DNA of 26,632 nucleotides from a virus. This document shows positions 1 through 7,367 of the stretch, in pieces (positions within the stretch are counted from its first letter, which is position 1; each line of letters starts with the position of its first letter). The notes beneath the pieces are model-generated. The model saw nothing but the letters and a program-made list of their open reading frames with translations, did no database searches and was not told the origin of the DNA. The stretch covers positions 1 to 26,632 of the IMG/VR virus record IMGVR_UViG_3300036766_001879. One strand, written 5' to 3'. The position numbers and the translations under genes were made by a program.

Positions 1-500
1 TGATTGTCCTTGATGAGGACGTGCTCGCCGAGCGACGCGCGGTGGTTGGCGCAGCCGCCGCAGCGGACGGCGTATTTCTCGAGCGCGCGCCAGCCGGGCG
101 TGGTCTTGCGCGTGTCGGCGATGCGGACGCCGGTGCCGAGGACCGCGGCGGCGAATTTGCGCGACTGCGTGGCGACGCCGGAGAGGCGCTGGAGGAAATT
201 CAGCGCGGTGCGTTCGGCCGTGAGCAGCGACGCGGTCGGCCCGGTCACGCGCAGCACGGCGCGGCCCGCCTTCACGCGGTCGCCGTCGCGCGCGGCGAGT
301 TGCACTTTCAGCGCCGGATCGACCTTCGCAAACACCCGGGCCGCCACGTCGAGTCCGCAGACCACGAGATCCTGTTTCGCCTCGATGAACGCGCGCGAGC
401 GGTGCGCCGCGGAGAAAATCGCGCGGCTGGTGACGTCGCCGAGCCCGGCGTCTTCGTCGAGCGCGAGGTCGATCAGGTGGTCGGTGCGGGGAGTGAGCAT
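1..500 (-). CDS. nadC: Nicotinate-nucleotide pyrophosphorylase (carboxylating), C-terminal part beyond window
   Basis: This enzyme converts quinolinate and PRPP to nicotinate mononucleotide with loss of CO2, the step after NadA in de novo NAD synthesis in the cytosol. The first 166 codons are visible, from the ATG at 500-498 to the window edge. The N-terminal domain ends in the family signature DTRKTTPG, then LEKYAVRCGGCANHR and LIKDN, which hold the quinolinate- and PRPP-binding Arg, Lys and His residues. The usual third Gly of GGG is Cys here (GGCANHR). The gene follows nadA by 97 bases on the same strand, so an operon is likely, with a large hairpin in the spacer. The start has no clear Shine-Dalgarno site. 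The family is typically about 280 aa, so roughly 40% is missing because of the window edge, not because of damage. Confidence 0.95.
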   Translation of the reverse strand, partial: MLTPRTDHLIDLALDEDAGLGDVTSRAIFSAAHRSRAFIEAKQDLVVCGLDVAARVFAKVDPALKVQLAARDGDRVKAGRAVLRVTGPTASLLTAERTALNFLQRLSGVATQSRKFAAAVLGTGVRIADTRKTTPGWRALEKYAVRCGGCANHRASLGEHVLIKDN

Positions 501-522
501 GTCAGTTGGTTGTCGAACGCAG

Positions 523-597
523 AAAGTAGCGCGGTGCTTCAGCCCGCGCACGTCTGCGCTGAGTGTCCAAGCGCGGGCTGAAGCACCGCGCTACTTT
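523..597 (-). repeat. 27-bp perfect inverted repeat between nadA and nadC
   Basis: Bases 523-549 and 571-597 are perfect reverse complements (27 bp) around a 21-base loop. The right arm starts directly beside the nadA stop codon (600-598). In nadA-nadC mRNA this would fold into a very stable hairpin just after the nadA stop. There is no U-tract, so an mRNA-stabilising or dispersed palindromic repeat is more likely than a rho-independent terminator. Confidence 0.9.
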
Positions 598-1584
598 TCA
601 CGTGGCGGCAGTGAGTTCAAACATCCTTTCGATGCAACGCGCGGCGCGCACGCGGAGGTTCTCGTCGAGCGTCACGATTTGATCGGGGCGCGGGGCGGCG
701 AGGGCGGCGCGGATTTTTTCGAGCGAGTTGAGCTTCATGTAGGGGCAGAGGCGGCAGCCGCCGATGAAGTTTTTCTCCGGCGCCTCGACTTCGAGCCGGC
801 CGACGAGGCCGCACTCGGTGAGCATGAGAAAGCAGGGCGCGGCGGTCGTCTTCACGTATTTCATCATCTCGCCGGTGCTGCCGACGAAATCGGCGGCGGC
901 GGCGACCTCCGGCGGGCACTCGGGATGCGCGACGACCTTCAGGCCGGGATATTGCGCGCGCGCGGCGGCCACCTGCGCGATCGTGAATTCTTCATGCACC
1001 AGGCACGTGCCGTCGGACGAGATGATTTCTTTCGCGACCCCCCGGCGTTTCAACTCGGCGCGGAGATTTTCCGCCATGAGCCGGTCGGGCACGAAGAGCA
1101 CGCGGCGTTGCGGCAGCTTCGCGACAAGGTCGTAAACGTTGACCGAGGTCACGCACACGTCGCACTCGGCTTTCACCCCGGCGGTGGAGTTGATGTAGCA
1201 GACGACGGCGGCGTCGGGGTAGAGCGCCTTGAGCTTGCGGACGCCGTCGCCCGTAATCGAGTCGGCGAGCGAACAGCCGGAGCCGCGGTCAGGCACGACG
1301 ACGAGCGCGTCGGGCGACAAAATTTTCGCCGTCTCGGCCATGAAGACGACGCCGGCGAACACGATGATCTTCGCCTGCGATTTTTTCGCGGCGAGGCTGA
1401 GAAAGTAAGAGTCGCCGCGAAAATCGCCGACGCCATAGATGATCTCCGGCTCGACGTAGGAGTGCGTGAGGATGACGGCATCCTTTTCCTTTTTGAGCCG
1501 GTTGATCTCAAGCGTCAGTGTAAATTCCGGAGAGGTTTTGGAATAATTCCAGTATGTTTTGGAATCTGGGCTCAGAGGGGCCAC
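598..1584 (-). CDS. nadA: Quinolinate synthase A with phage-derived N-terminal codons
   Basis: NadA condenses iminoaspartate with dihydroxyacetone phosphate to quinolinate using a [4Fe-4S] cluster. In the 328-residue reading the three cluster cysteines are present: C104 (GSGCSLAD), C194 (DGTCLVH) and C280 (CPYMKLN). Other conserved active-site positions include H41/Y43 (THSY), Y130 (CYINST) and H220/E222 (AHPECP). The catalytic core begins at about residue 23 (LTLEINRLKKEK). Codons 1-22 lie in what appears to be the right end of the prophage: the proposed junction at 1519 falls exactly between codons 22 and 23. No ATG is available before the core. GTG at 1584 is the best in-frame start and has no obvious ribosome site. 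The native start and promoter are probably at the other prophage end, outside the window. The core looks intact, but expression from here is uncertain. Confidence 0.9.
   Translation of the reverse strand: MAPLSPDSKTYWNYSKTSPEFTLTLEINRLKKEKDAVILTHSYVEPEIIYGVGDFRGDSYFLSLAAKKSQAKIIVFAGVVFMAETAKILSPDALVVVPDRGSGCSLADSITGDGVRKLKALYPDAAVVCYINSTAGVKAECDVCVTSVNVYDLVAKLPQRRVLFVPDRLMAENLRAELKRRGVAKEIISSDGTCLVHEEFTIAQVAAARAQYPGLKVVAHPECPPEVAAAADFVGSTGEMMKYVKTTAAPCFLMLTECGLVGRLEVEAPEKNFIGGCRLCPYMKLNSLEKIRAALAAPRPDQIVTLDENLRVRAARCIERMFELTAAT
1519..1565. repeat. Proposed phage right end: TG plus two tandem transposase-binding-like repeats
   Basis: Reading rightward from host DNA, TGTA (1519-1522) is followed by two adjacent imperfect repeats, 1523-1544 and 1545-1565. 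Both have the form AATTCC, six to seven variable bases, then GTTTTGGAAT or TTTTGGAAT. Transposable Mu-like phages end in 5'-TG and carry about 22-bp transposase sites side by side at the right end (R1 and R2 in Mu). The spacing of about two helical turns and the terminal position match that arrangement. The assignment is inferred from architecture; the sequence is not one I recognise from a known phage. Confidence 0.65.
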
Positions 1585-1641
1585 CCGAGGCCACTGAGCT
1601 AGGCCGACCAGCAGGGGCGTTGCAAGGGGTTTTCCGAGGGG
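1566..1641. other. Non-coding right-terminal segment of the prophage
   Basis: This stretch lies between the last phage gene and the end repeats. It contains an imperfect hairpin with CTCAG/CTGAG outer arms and GGCC inner arms at about 1570-1598. There is no T-tract on the transcribed side, so it is not a convincing terminator. The proposed GTG start of the hybrid nadA lies within it. Read-through from the leftward late operon would enter nadA directly. Confidence 0.5.
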
Positions 1642-1998
1642 CTATACATCCGCCGCAGCCGCCAGCTCTACTTGGCCAAGGCACAAGCCGAAGCCGGGCA
1701 GTAGCGGCTCCGTCCGCGCGGCGAGATAGAGGCGGTAACGAAGGGGATCGGGCGTGCCGGCGGGCACAGCCGCCAGCGCCGCAAGGCCGAGCCATTCGTC
1801 GAATTTCGGGCCGGCGAGGCGGAGCTTGGCCAGCAGGCCGAGGTGCGCCAGCGGCGCGCCGTTGCGGGCGGAGGCCGAGACATAGAGCACGAAGTGCGCG
1901 GAGGCCGTCCGGTGAATGTAATCGACGTTCGGTTCGGCGAGGCGGATGTAGTTGCCGGCGGTGCCATTGGGCAGGGTGAAAGTTTTTTGCAGGGCCAT
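1642..1998 (-). CDS. Small protein at the end of the tail gene cluster
   Basis: This 118-residue protein begins MALQKTFTLPNGTAGNYIRL and is the last gene before the proposed phage right end. I do not recognise a named domain. It is soluble, with no signal peptide or membrane helix, and its N-terminal half looks beta-rich. The ATG at 1998 was chosen because it lies ten bases after the stop of the tail-tip gene; the longer open frame upstream overlaps that gene and is low-complexity. Its place after the tip protein suggests an accessory distal-tail or fiber-attachment role, by position only. Confidence 0.75.
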   Translation of the reverse strand: MALQKTFTLPNGTAGNYIRLAEPNVDYIHRTASAHFVLYVSASARNGAPLAHLGLLAKLRLAGPKFDEWLGLAALAAVPAGTPDPLRYRLYLAARTEPLLPGFGLCLGQVELAAAADV

Positions 1999-2008
1999 GG
2001 GAGAAAAA

Positions 2009-4549
2009 TCAGGCGTATTCGGTGAACTCGGCGGTGAAGCCGCGGGTGCCGGCGGCGATGTTGCCGCCATCCGCGCGATAAACATAGAGGACCGCATTGG
2101 TGCTCGAACTGCTGCCGAGGTTGTAAAAGGCGACCAGGCCCACCAGGTCCACGGAGACCAGGCCCACCTCGGGCGCGGTCGAAAACCCCCGGTTGGTCAG
2201 GTCGATGTTGAAGGTCTCGTAATTGGCCCCGCCGGCGAGCGCGAGGCTGACCTGCGTCTGAAACCGCGCCAGCACCTTGCGCACGCTGGCACCGCTGCCC
2301 GTCGAAATGCCCGAGACGGCCACGGCATCGCTCGCCTGGTCGACCATGTCCTTGGCCGGATAACCCCACAAGCCGCTCATGCTCGTGCCGCCGCCCGCCC
2401 AGGCACTAACGACGTCATGGAGCACGGTGCGCACGCGGAAGTAGAGCGCGGAGAGCAGCGTGTTGACCAGGACGACCTCGGCGGTATCGGCGCGATAATG
2501 TGCGCCGACGGTGGCGGCGGCATCGGAGTCCGTGCTCGTCAGCGACCACTCATAGTAATCCGGCTTGACCGTAGGCGGCGTCCAGTTGACCCGCACGGCG
2601 AACGCGCGCACGGTGCCCTGGAAGGGCTGCGCGCGCGCGAAATTGCTGTCGGAGCCGCTGACATAGGCGAGGCCGGTGGGCTTGGCGAGGGGGGGCAGGT
2701 TGAGGTCGGCCTCGGGCACCGAGGTGTCGGAGACGGCAGCGGCGTTGTAGGCGACGAGCCGGGCGTAGATGGTCGAGCCCAGCAGGGCGGGCAACTGGGT
2801 ATGCTCCCAGGCCGTGAGGTTGACTCGCGGGACGATCCAGACGGTCGCGGCCGTGGTCCACGCGCGGGCCACGGTGCCGAGCCGGCCGCGCAGCACACTA
2901 TATATATGTGTAGTGCCCGAAACGAAGGTGCGGTCGACGATGGAGACGAACTCCATGATCGGCACGTCGTCACTGTCGAGAGCGATGCGGCCGTAGCTGT
3001 CGAGCGTGGCGAGCAGGGCGAGGAGGGTGTCATCCGCCGCCGCCGCGCCGTTGCCGGCGGGCGTGTTGGCCGCGAGGCCGGCGTCGGGCGCAGTGAGGCC
3101 ATCGGTCTCGGTGAAATTGGCCGACGCGGCACCGGAGATGATGTTGGCGGCAAGTGTGGCGCGAACGGCGAATCCACCCTGCGTGCCAAGCTCGGCGAAC
3201 GGATCGGTGGCGGCGGCCGCAAAGAAGACCTGGAAGCCCACGATGTCGGCGCTCGGCCGCGTGGCGAGAAAGGCCAAGGCCGGCGGCCAGCCGGTGTAGG
3301 CGAGAGGGAGCGGGACGCCGAGGACGTGGACGAGCGGCGAGCAGAGCGCCTCGGGTGCCGTCGGCGTGGTCCACACGGGGGTGTAAGCGCTGGCCGGCAG
3401 CAGCGCGTCGGTCATCACGGTGACCACGGCTTCGTCGGTGCGATCCTGAACGATCTTCTCGACGCGGCAGAGCTGGGCGAGAGCGGCGCCACCGGGCTCG
3501 GGGTTGACGTTGACCTTGATCTTGTCGCCGACGCTGAGAGCCGTGACGAAGGGCTGGCGGACCTTGAGCGTGCCGGTGCTGGGCGCGGTGCCGGCGCGGC
3601 AATTATATTCCGTCCCCTGGCGGTGAGCCTGCGCGATGCGCGTGACGTGCTTGCGGTCGAGGCGGCCCTGGTCGTCGAGCTGGCGGATCTGCTGGGCGCG
3701 GGCGTTGGGCACGAGCACGGTGTTTTCCTGAAACTCATAATTGCGATCGACGAAGCTCACGAGCGTCTCGGTCTTCACCTGCGTCCAGTCGCCCGCGACA
3801 AATTTCGGCGCGGCCGAGAGGTGGCGCTCGTCGAGCACGGTGAGACCGCCGGGATCGAGGCCCCACTCGTAGATGCAGCAGGCGAGTTTGCCATCCCTGG
3901 TCCAACGGAGAAACCCGTTGAAGGGATCGAGCAGGGCTTTGACGAGATCGGCGAAGGAGCTCTGGTCGGTGACGAGGGGCGAGCAGAAGGTGTAATCGCG
4001 GCGGGCCTGATCCTGGGCGCACCAGTGGGCGGCGGCGAGCCAGGTGTCGGCGACGAGGAGGCTCTGCGGCCAGCCCATGCCGCGTTCATCGAGGAGGAAC
4101 TCGGCGAGAAAAGCGATGGGGTTGACCTGGCCGTCGTCGGCGATGTTGTCGATCGCGGCCACGATGGAGGTGGAGACGCGCGGGATTCGGCCGGCGATGA
4201 CCTGCAGGTTGGGCGGCTGCCCGCTGTCCTGCCCAAAGAAAAGGTGCCTGGCGATGAGCCAGGCCGTGCCGCGCATGGCGGGGTGCCGGGGCAAGGCGGG
4301 CTCGGTGGGCTGGGTCTCGGTGCCGCGGTAGAGTTTCACGTAGCCGCCCGGAGCGAGCATGGCGGGATCGAGCAACGCGCCGGTCAGATCGGTGACATCC
4401 GCCATGATCGTGAGGTTGCCTTGAAACAAATAATTGCCGTTCGCCACGATGGCGTTGAGCCAGTCGAGCGGACCCCAGCCGAGGGCGCCGGCGATGGTGC
4501 CGTAGTAGTTGAGGCTCTTTTGTGCGCCGCCGCTTTTGTCGCCGCTCAT
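2009..4549 (-). CDS. Large tail-tip / baseplate hub protein
   Basis: This 846-residue protein is the largest of the distal tail cluster. It follows the DUF2163-like and NlpC-like genes, exactly where transposable siphophages and gene transfer agents place their central tip (megatron or GpJ-like) protein. The first ~400 residues look like a hub with mixed alpha/beta content, including WLNAIVANGNYLFQGNL and GKLACCIYEWGLDPGG. Later parts include PPLAKPTGLAYV followed by a fibronectin-III-like beta stretch (VRVNWTPP, YYEWSLTS, YFRVRTVLHD), common in tail tips as a receptor-proximal module. The start ATG at 4549 lies three bases after the preceding stop. No signal peptide or membrane segment is seen. 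The tail-tip role is well supported by order, less so by family-level sequence recognition. Confidence 0.8.
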   Translation of the reverse strand: MSGDKSGGAQKSLNYYGTIAGALGWGPLDWLNAIVANGNYLFQGNLTIMADVTDLTGALLDPAMLAPGGYVKLYRGTETQPTEPALPRHPAMRGTAWLIARHLFFGQDSGQPPNLQVIAGRIPRVSTSIVAAIDNIADDGQVNPIAFLAEFLLDERGMGWPQSLLVADTWLAAAHWCAQDQARRDYTFCSPLVTDQSSFADLVKALLDPFNGFLRWTRDGKLACCIYEWGLDPGGLTVLDERHLSAAPKFVAGDWTQVKTETLVSFVDRNYEFQENTVLVPNARAQQIRQLDDQGRLDRKHVTRIAQAHRQGTEYNCRAGTAPSTGTLKVRQPFVTALSVGDKIKVNVNPEPGGAALAQLCRVEKIVQDRTDEAVVTVMTDALLPASAYTPVWTTPTAPEALCSPLVHVLGVPLPLAYTGWPPALAFLATRPSADIVGFQVFFAAAATDPFAELGTQGGFAVRATLAANIISGAASANFTETDGLTAPDAGLAANTPAGNGAAAADDTLLALLATLDSYGRIALDSDDVPIMEFVSIVDRTFVSGTTHIYSVLRGRLGTVARAWTTAATVWIVPRVNLTAWEHTQLPALLGSTIYARLVAYNAAAVSDTSVPEADLNLPPLAKPTGLAYVSGSDSNFARAQPFQGTVRAFAVRVNWTPPTVKPDYYEWSLTSTDSDAAATVGAHYRADTAEVVLVNTLLSALYFRVRTVLHDVVSAWAGGGTSMSGLWGYPAKDMVDQASDAVAVSGISTGSGASVRKVLARFQTQVSLALAGGANYETFNIDLTNRGFSTAPEVGLVSVDLVGLVAFYNLGSSSSTNAVLYVYRADGGNIAAGTRGFTAEFTEYA

Positions 4550-4552
4550 GGT

Positions 4553-4738
4553 TCAGCCTTTTTTGCCGGCGCCCTGGACTTGCTGGGTGACCCGGTCGAA
4601 GGCCGGGCTGATCCAGCGGATGGCGACGAGGCGCGTGCCGGCGAAGCAGGGCAGCGGTGCGCTCTGCTGGTTGGTGGCGACGCTTTCCTTCTGGAAAGGC
4701 AGAAGGTTGACGGTGGCGGGAGTTTTAGACGAGGACAT
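4553..4738 (-). CDS. Small conserved-position tail cluster protein
   Basis: This is a 61-residue protein, MSSSKTPATVNLLPFQKES to VQGAGKKG. It starts at 4738, 14 bases inside the end of the NlpC-like gene, and stops three bases before the tail-tip start. That tight packing supports a real, translationally coupled gene. It is basic with a Lys/Gly-rich C-terminus and no membrane helix. I do not recognise a family. By position it may be an assembly or attachment factor of the tail tip. Confidence 0.65.
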   Translation of the reverse strand: MSSSKTPATVNLLPFQKESVATNQQSAPLPCFAGTRLVAIRWISPAFDRVTQQVQGAGKKG

Positions 4739-5135
4739 GAGGCCTCCAGATTTTTTCGAGGCGTTTGAGCCAGGCCGCGGGGATGCAGGGCGCGATCAGC
4801 ACGCCGTGGGGCGCGAAGACATGCACCAGGCGGCCGCCGCCGAGCTGGATGGCCACGTGATGCAAGGTGCAACCGAGACGGAAGCCGAGGAGGTCGCCCG
4901 GCTGCGGCGGCGGCCCGACGGCGGTGAAAAGGCCGCAGTTTTCGACAAACCCAGCGATGAGGCTGCGACCTTGCGCTCGCGCCCAATTGCGCGGGCCGCG
5001 GGGCACTTCGAAACGAACGAGCAGGCCGGCGTCGAAGTAGATCCCGGCCATGGCGAGCTGGCACTGCGATTCGCGGCGGTGTTCCCAGGCGGCGGCGGTG
5101 GCTTCGAGGGCGGCGAGTTGGGCGGGGGTGAGCAT
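4725..5135 (-). CDS. NlpC/P60-like cell-wall peptidase of the tail tip
   Basis: This 136-residue protein contains FVENCGLF with a candidate catalytic Cys at 67. It is followed by PQPGDLLGFRLG, LHHVAIQLGGG (H92/H93) and a further His at 105. That is the Cys-His-polar order of the NlpC/P60 papain-like fold, where the usual DC motif is NC here. Phage and gene-transfer-agent homologues sit in the tail tip and cut peptidoglycan during DNA entry. The gene lies between the DUF2163-like and tip genes, matching the order of gene-transfer-agent genes 13, 14 and 15. Start at 5135; it overlaps the next gene by 14 bases. Family identity is a reading of motifs and context, not a search. Confidence 0.75.
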   Translation of the reverse strand: MLTPAQLAALEATAAAWEHRRESQCQLAMAGIYFDAGLLVRFEVPRGPRNWARAQGRSLIAGFVENCGLFTAVGPPPQPGDLLGFRLGCTLHHVAIQLGGGRLVHVFAPHGVLIAPCIPAAWLKRLEKIWRPHVLV

Positions 5136-5195
5136 TGGTTTCTCGCGACAAACGCGACGGGCGCGACGGTTTCGGATTTTAGAATTTGGGACCGG
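5136..5195 (-). repeat. Spacer repeat upstream of the NlpC-like gene
   Basis: The 60-base spacer, read on the minus strand, holds CCCAAATTCTAAAATCCG followed by a GC-rich CGTCGCG...GTCGCGAGA block and then the ATG. This is the same A-rich and CTCGCG-type vocabulary seen in other late-gene spacers, here with the two parts in the opposite order. Confidence 0.55.
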
Positions 5196-7286
5196 CTACT
5201 TTTTCGCCCCGGTCGTGTGGCGCTCGGGAATGATAAACGCGGGCGCGACGGCGGGGACGGCGAAGAAGCCGCGGAAGCTTTGCCAATTGTCGAACTTGCC
5301 GAGGGTGCCGAGGGGGCCGGAGCCGTCGGTGCGGGTGGCATCGTAGGGCCAGCAGCTGGCGTCGGTGCGGTCGCAGCCGGGCACGAGGGCGAGGGCGGCG
5401 CCAGGGGCGAGGCCAGGGGCGCGGTCGAGGGTGAGGGTGACGTGACCGCTGGCGAGGACGGTGCTGGTGAGAATGCCGGCGCGCTGGGGCAGCGTGGTGA
5501 GGCCGGTGGTCACGTCGAGGCCGGGCCATTGCACCCAGCCGAGGGCAAACCAGTCGGCGAAGCCGAAGCCGCCGGGCAGCGCATCGGCATTGGCGCGGAC
5601 GATGGAGTTGACGGTGACGACGTGGCCGGAAGCGGCGGTGATGACGGCGTTGAAGGTCCAGTCGGAGATCAGCACGCCGCAGCGGGCGGAAAAAAGATTG
5701 GTGCCGCAGAGGAGGCTGAGGAGCTGGCGCGGCGTGCGGCGGGCGAAGAGCGCATTGGCGCCGAGGGCCTTTTGGGAGACGAGGGGCCCGTCGGTCGTGG
5801 GGGCGGCGAGCTCGAATTTTCCGAGCGCGGCGAAGTTGGAGAAGGTGCCGTCGGGGGCGGCATCGGCGCGATAAATCGTGAGGTGGCCGCGCGCGGCGAG
5901 ACGGCCGGGCAGCCAGTTTTCCCATGGGCCCCCGGCGAACCAGCGCGCAGTGAAAGTGCAGGCGTCGTCCTGCAGGTCGATCGAGGCGGTGGCCTGGTCG
6001 AAGTCGCAGGGGTTGTAAACCCAGTCGTGGCCATCGACGGTGGCGCCGGAGGCGAAGTTGGTGAGATACCAGGTTTGGAGTGCGCCGTTGTAATCGAGGT
6101 CGAGCTGAAAGCCGAACCACGCGCCCGGCAGGCGGCCGAGCGTGGTGCCGCGCGTCTCGCCGTCGGGCACGGTGTATTCGGCGGCGACCTCGCGCCAGTT
6201 GAGCGTCGTCTCGATGAGCCAGTCGTCGCCCGCGCGGCGGCAGTCGAGCACCAGCTCGTCGTTGGTGTGGCGGGCCAGCATCGCCAGCGCGACGTTGGTG
6301 GTGCGCGCGGGCCAGGCGTGCGCCAGTCCGGCCGCGAGGGTGAGCGTGGTGGAGGTCGCCGCCGTGACGCGCGTCAGTTCGAGCGTGCGCACGTCGTAGA
6401 GCGCGAGCGCGGAGTTGGGGCCGAGCGGCTGGTGGCCGGCGGCGAAGGCGAGCGAGGTCGCGGCGGCCGCGGCATCGGCCGTGAGGCGGCCCATCGACTG
6501 CGTCTCGGCCACCCAGTGGGAATCGGCGGTGCCGGCGCGGCGCGACCACCAGCCGAGCAGTGGCACGGCCGCTGCCGCGGTCTTGAATTTTACCGTGGCC
6601 GCCAGCGTGCGCTCGGCCGTCTGCGGATAAAACGTGGGGGCCTTCATGCGACCCGGCCCGATGGCGCGGCGGTCGACCTCGGACACGGCCGCGCCGGGCA
6701 CGGGCAGAGTGCCGCCCTCGGGCACCCAGGGGAAAACCGGCGCGTGGTAGCCGCTGGCCGTCGCGAAGGTCACATCGCTCGCGGTGGGCGGCACGAGGGC
6801 AAAGCTGGCGGGGCCATCTTCGTCGAAAGAAAAATCCGCCAGGACCTGCTCGCCATTGCGACTGGCGAGGCGCGGCGGCGCGTGCAGGCGGCCGTAGAGC
6901 AGCGGGGCGTGAAAATCGAAACCCGCCAGGCTGCCCGGATTGATGGCCCACGCGGCCCAGCCACGCGTCCACGCGACGGAAAGGCCGGAGGAGATGGGCA
7001 ACGCGGTGCCCGCGGCGGTGGCGAAGATCCACGCGGGCACGAGCAGCGGCTCATCCTGCGCGGCCTGGCTCGCGTTGCGCAGCGCGGAAAATTCGGCGAG
7101 CGTGATTTCCGCCGTCCATTCCTGCGAGCAGCGCAGCGCGAGGTCCTGCGGGCGGCGCGAGGAGCGGCCGGTTTTCCCGCGCACGGTGCTGACCGGCAGC
7201 GTGACGCCGAGCCGCACGCTGGCGTCGGTGTTCGGCGCGCTGGGCAGGAGCCAGCAGGACTGGCTGTTGACGGTGGTGGGGAGCAT
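5196..7286 (-). CDS. Distal tail protein, DUF2163/BR0599-like (gene-transfer-agent gp13 type)
   Basis: This is a 696-residue protein. The C-terminal ~220 residues carry the BR0599-type cysteine pattern: LLCGTNLFSARCGV, later LVPGCDRTDASC, then KFDNWQSFRGFFAVP near the end. The last matches the family's Lys-Phe-x-Asn...Phe-Arg-Gly-Phe motif. The N-terminal ~400 residues probably hold further distal-tail domains, since the family alone is usually under 350 aa, so a fusion of two tip proteins is possible. Homologues form the hub ring between tape measure and tip. The gene lies directly after the tape measure gene, as expected. Start ATG at 7286; the spacer upstream holds a palindromic repeat. 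Confidence 0.8.
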   Translation of the reverse strand: MLPTTVNSQSCWLLPSAPNTDASVRLGVTLPVSTVRGKTGRSSRRPQDLALRCSQEWTAEITLAEFSALRNASQAAQDEPLLVPAWIFATAAGTALPISSGLSVAWTRGWAAWAINPGSLAGFDFHAPLLYGRLHAPPRLASRNGEQVLADFSFDEDGPASFALVPPTASDVTFATASGYHAPVFPWVPEGGTLPVPGAAVSEVDRRAIGPGRMKAPTFYPQTAERTLAATVKFKTAAAAVPLLGWWSRRAGTADSHWVAETQSMGRLTADAAAAATSLAFAAGHQPLGPNSALALYDVRTLELTRVTAATSTTLTLAAGLAHAWPARTTNVALAMLARHTNDELVLDCRRAGDDWLIETTLNWREVAAEYTVPDGETRGTTLGRLPGAWFGFQLDLDYNGALQTWYLTNFASGATVDGHDWVYNPCDFDQATASIDLQDDACTFTARWFAGGPWENWLPGRLAARGHLTIYRADAAPDGTFSNFAALGKFELAAPTTDGPLVSQKALGANALFARRTPRQLLSLLCGTNLFSARCGVLISDWTFNAVITAASGHVVTVNSIVRANADALPGGFGFADWFALGWVQWPGLDVTTGLTTLPQRAGILTSTVLASGHVTLTLDRAPGLAPGAALALVPGCDRTDASCWPYDATRTDGSGPLGTLGKFDNWQSFRGFFAVPAVAPAFIIPERHTTGAKK

Positions 7287-7367
7287 GGCGAGCAGCGGTA
7301 AGCGGTAAGCTTTAAGCGATAAGCGGCGGGGTTCGGCGACCCCGCCCTACAACGGAGGAGGTGGGGA
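7287..7367 (-). repeat. Spacer with palindromic GGCGGGGT/ACCCCGCC repeat and a TAAGC repeat
   Basis: Bases 7325-7332 and 7339-7346 form an 8-bp perfect stem with a six-base loop, followed by CTAC. The same ~26-base unit occurs at 16300-16325 and, with one change, at 26484-26509. Bases 7295-7326 hold repeats of AGCGGTAAGC/AGCGATAAGC. The tape measure stop flanks one side and the distal tail start the other. The hairpin lacks a U-tract. Confidence 0.8.

Noticed and set aside
1560-1625. tRNA-like string TAGCTCAGTGG on the minus strand near the phage end, as an attachment site in a tRNA gene
   Set aside because: The D-stem cannot close at the correct distance and no anticodon or T arm is present.
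1952-4768. A 938-codon open frame on the plus strand, and a similar 930-codon one at 4509-7301
   Set aside because: Both are antisense to well-supported tail genes and have Gly/Arg/Ala/Glu-heavy composition typical of GC-rich mirror frames.
5179-7032. A 617-codon minus-strand frame inside the DUF2163-like gene
   Set aside because: Arg/Pro/Ala/His-rich alternate frame of the real gene, which shows recognisable Cys and FRGF motifs in its own frame.
7325-7350. Rho-independent terminator after the tape measure gene
   Set aside because: The stem is good but no U-tract follows, and the same unit recurs elsewhere as a repeat.
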